The notes below the pieces were generated by a model. It worked only from the letters and a program-made list of their open reading frames with translations, did not search any database and was not told the origin of the DNA. Positions 48,250 to 64,000 of a stretch of 64,000 bases of DNA are shown here, piece after piece; position 1 is the stretch's first letter, and the number at the start of each line of letters is the position of its first letter. This DNA comes from Sphaerolaimus hirsutus (lineage: Eukaryota > Nematoda > Chromadorea > Monhysterida > Sphaerolaimidae). The stretch is taken from contig OZ038450.1 in the NCBI GenBank assembly GCA_964036195.1, positions 33,373,197 through 33,437,196 on the forward strand. The letters run 5' to 3'. The position numbers and the translations under genes are program-made.

Positions 48250-48690
48250 CATTACCTCGAATTACCCCCCTTGAATTAACCCCCCCCCCTCGAATTAACC
48301 CCCCTCAAAATTGGCTGGGGAAATAATAAACCCCCCCCCCTCGAAATCCCCCCCCCCTTCGGAATGATTTATGTCATGTACATAATAAATACGTCATGTA
48401 CGCAATGTACATGATGTATATTACTGTTAATTTGCATTGCAGCTACACATGGAGTAGTTTGTGTAGCTATCTACCTACGTTTTTATGTCCAAATATATCC
48501 TGTTTGGACACATTTATTACCTATTTTGGGTACGCAAATGCCTACTATTTACTATGATCTTTACGAAAATTTCTGACGAAATAATAAAAAAAACCCTCGA
48601 ATAAACCCCCTCCCCCCTCGAATTAACCCCCCTCAAATTTTGCTGGCGAAATAATAAACCCCCATGGGGGTATTTCGAGGTAATACGGTA
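48250..48690. mobile_element. CCGTATT-type MITE
   Basis: Degraded left end ATTACCTCGAATTACC; right end TCGAGGTAATACGGTA. Confidence 0.68.
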
Positions 48691-49578
48691 AATGGTATTC
48701 ACTTGTTGCAAAAGTTTTTGCATTGCAACATCATCTTCAGCATGGTCTCCTATTGGATCACCCTGGATTGTTAGGATTCAGAATGGGTATATAAGCTGGT
48801 TTCCAACTCTACCTAGGTTTCCAACTAATGTTCCATTGAAATTTCATTGAAAAATCGAAACACCGGAATACGGTGGATGGTGCATGTTGAGTTTTGGACA
48901 TTATTGAGATAAATATTAGTATAATACTGGATCTACTTTCACATAATCAATTTCACAGTAAAATTTTATGATTGAATGAATTCTACTTTGTATAGGTATC
49001 CTGGCTGAAACCCCTTTGATTGTCCAGGATGCTCCAATGCAAGATGATCCTGAAACGGCAAAAACTTATGCATCAGACCAATAGTAAAAAGTGTGCTGTC
49101 ATGTCAGTAGAGGTTGTTCGCATTTGAAAATGTGAATAAAAAGCTTCAACAACACATGTTGCTTAATATCTACTGTTACTGGTTCAAGCACCTTGAAATA
49201 TGATTATAACTTGATTTAAGTTGAGAGATTTTCTGAGATTTTTTTGAACTGAAAGAGATTTTCTCAGAGATTTAATTATATTTTCAAAAATCACCCAAGA
49301 GATTTAATTATATTTTTTCTTGAGAGATTTTCTGAGATAATATTTAATTATATTTTCTAAAAATCGGTCATTTTTTTCAATGCTAATGACAATACAGGTA
49401 CTTCATGATTTCAGTGATAATGGTGCGATTCAAAATGCCTATAGGCACTTGTTGTTACAAATTGTGGTAAAAAATAAACATGAACACCATGGCACTTTTC
49501 GATCACAAATCGGTCGCTCAATAACTGCTGCAGTCAACTGAAATCCACCCACGATTTTGATAAAAAACTTACCACGAG

Positions 49579-50281
49579 CAGTGTTGGCAAAATCTCAGAA
49601 AAAAATAAAAATTAAAATAAAATTAAAATAAAATACAATTTTAGTAAAATTTTACAAAACTCGAGTGTCTGTTCAATTCTATAGAAAGTTTTCTATCATG
49701 TTGCTTAAGTTTTTAGCTGCCAATTTGCAGAACTAGTGCCTTGTTGTATCTTTCATTGTTGTGATTGAGAAATATTGTTGCTCAAAATTGCAAATTTTCA
49801 CATTTTTTAAAATATTTTCACCTTAAAAATCATTAATTTGTAATGTTTTTCTTATTTTCTGCGTTCCATACCGTGAAAAAGCCTATAAAAATATTGAACC
49901 CCGCAAGCCCCCCCCCCACCCAAAAAAACAACAACGCATTTTTAGCGATCTTCCCTTGGGAGGAGCAATTAGCTCCCCCTGAGGGTCAAAATACAAAATA
50001 CCTACCTCGCAACCCGTGTCACAAGTTTACATAATTTTTTTTGTATTCATCCGCATGCTTCTTCGTGCACATTGTTTTTTGTCCTTGCATCCAAGATTTT
50101 TGATTTTTTGTAACATTTTTGTAAAATATTTGTAAACTGGTTTCATTTTATTTTATAAATGACATTTCAGAATAAAATAAAATAAAATAAACTGAAACAT
50201 GAATAAAACAAAAATAAAATACAATTTTGATAAAATTAAAATACAATTTTAGTAAAAAGAATTTTACTAAGACCAACCATG
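49579..50281. mobile_element. hAT-like MITE, CAGTGTTGG..CCAACCATG ends, perfect TSD
   Basis: ACCACGAG at 49571-49578 and 50282-50289. AAATAAAATAAAAT-rich arms around a unique middle. Confidence 0.82.
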
Positions 50282-50305
50282 ACCACGAGATAACTTAGGA
50301 CAGAA

Positions 50306-50311
50306 TTTATT
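50306..50311 (-). promoter_or_regulatory. possible polyadenylation signal of collagen B
   Basis: AATAAA on the minus strand 185 bp beyond the stop codon, just outside a MITE. Confidence 0.4.
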
Positions 50312-50494
50312 GATAAGATTGTGGTAACAGTTTAGTGTAGTACAGGATCATTCAATGTGAAACCGGGCCATTTAAAATCAGATTTAAAAAAAACAAGAAA
50401 AAATCATACTGACAAGTTTCCTCTGAGATTATGACACTGAAATGTGTGGAACACGAAATTTTGAAGAAGATAAAAATTATCAGCACCCAAAAAT

Positions 50495-63140
<12,646 letters not shown>

Positions 63141-63298
63141 TTACCTGTATTTGATAAGTGAGTTTTTCCTTGTTGAAACTTATCTTGAAACTTGGTGGTA
63201 AAGTTGATTTTTTTGCACTTACATAGAGTGTAAAAACAGTAATGCAAATGTTGCCATTCAATATCGCAGCAGCTGATTTTGAATGTTAAGGTGCCAAT

Positions 63299-63490
63299 TA
63301 GGGTTGGGAATTTTAAATTCTGGGTTCGGGTATCGGGTATCGGGTCCAAAAAATTTTGGGTCGGGTATTGGGTATCGGTTCCAAAAATTTTGCGGGTATC
63401 GGGTTTGGGTATTGAGGTCGGGTATCGGGTTGGGTTTTCTGGTCTAAATGTCGGGTATCGGGTAATAGGATTGTCGGGTATCAGGTAAAA
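63299..63490. repeat. GGGTATCGGGT tandem array
   Basis: Opens TAGGGTTGGGAATTTT and continues with irregular GGGTATCGGGT units. Resembles one end of the element at 27057-27472. I see nothing coding from 63131 to the right edge. Confidence 0.65.
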
Positions 63491-64000
63491 AAATCATCTG
63501 GTATTGGATAAAACTGCAAAAATACAGCATAGTGTTGTGTATCTATCACAAAGAGTTTGAACTAAGTGCAAATACACATGTGGAAATGCAGCAGTTTTTC
63601 CAAAAAAATCATGTTGCTCAAGAAAAAGACATGACCATTGAATTGTGAAATAAAACATAGTATTTGGAGAGACCTAGGAGGGGGTCCATCAACCCTGGGT
63701 CCAGGATTGTATTCTGGGACTGTTTTGGCTGAACTGAGCTTACTTTTTAATGAGGCATAGTCACCAATCATTGAAACAACACCTTCACTGGTTCACAACC
63801 GAACTCACCTACCACACCTACTTAACTATAGCTACATTTGTTGCTGGATACCATCACACCATGGTGACTCAGGCCCCCAAAAATAGTGAAAACTATTTTT
63901 GGGGAATTCAGATTAGTCCGCAGTCTACCTCTGCATGCTTTGATAATAACTGCCCAAGCCATTGTACTGTAAACCTCGCAACCAGTGCAACTGAACACCA

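Overview
The window is animal (metazoan) nuclear DNA, AT-rich and crowded with repeats. The evidence is spliced genes with GT-AG introns, two fibrillar-type Gly-X-Y collagen genes, a thioredoxin-like TXNDC17 gene, an intact Ty3/Gypsy LTR retrotransposon and dozens of short inverted-repeat (MITE-like) elements. I cannot name the phylum from sequence alone.

Layout. Plus strand 562-23824: the 3' part of a gene of at least ten exons encoding an unrecognised Arg/Pro/Asp-rich, probably disordered protein. All its exon phases agree. Its 14.7 kb seventh-to-last-part intron (7527-22188) holds an 8.4 kb LTR retrotransposon on the minus strand, with two 430 bp LTRs that I read as identical, a 4 bp target duplication and an unbroken 2386-codon Gag-Pol frame. 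Plus strand 24897-28442: a complete four-exon TXNDC17 gene. Minus strand 40764-30566: a complete ten-exon secreted collagen gene of about 412 residues. Minus strand from beyond the right edge to 50495: the 3' eight exons of a paralogous collagen gene. About 45.6-48.2 kb is an island of low-repeat sequence with no secure gene.

The most interesting signal is in the introns. Several introns are bounded exactly by the ends of short inverted-repeat elements. In the clearest case (33550-33744) the whole intron of a collagen gene is one 187 bp element plus one copy of an 8 bp target duplication, CCCCAGGT read in the gene direction. The duplication supplies the AG of the acceptor and the GT of the donor, so splicing restores the target exactly. 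A second 187 bp copy with nearly the same ends lies in a non-coding repeat at 41790-41976, inserted into the same kind of target. This is the signature of intron-generating transposons (introners). A second family with ends like GTGCCAATTCC...GGAATTGGCCCCAG bounds further introns here.

The repeat landscape is otherwise made of many non-autonomous families. For at least eight I can point to perfect or near-perfect 8 bp target duplications (hAT-like), one confirmed against an unoccupied copy of the target within the window. Other families have very long palindromic arms flanked by TA.

A second notable point is a third reading frame in the retrotransposon. A predicted 76-nt intron joins two frames into a coiled-coil ORF3 of about 452 residues downstream of integrase.
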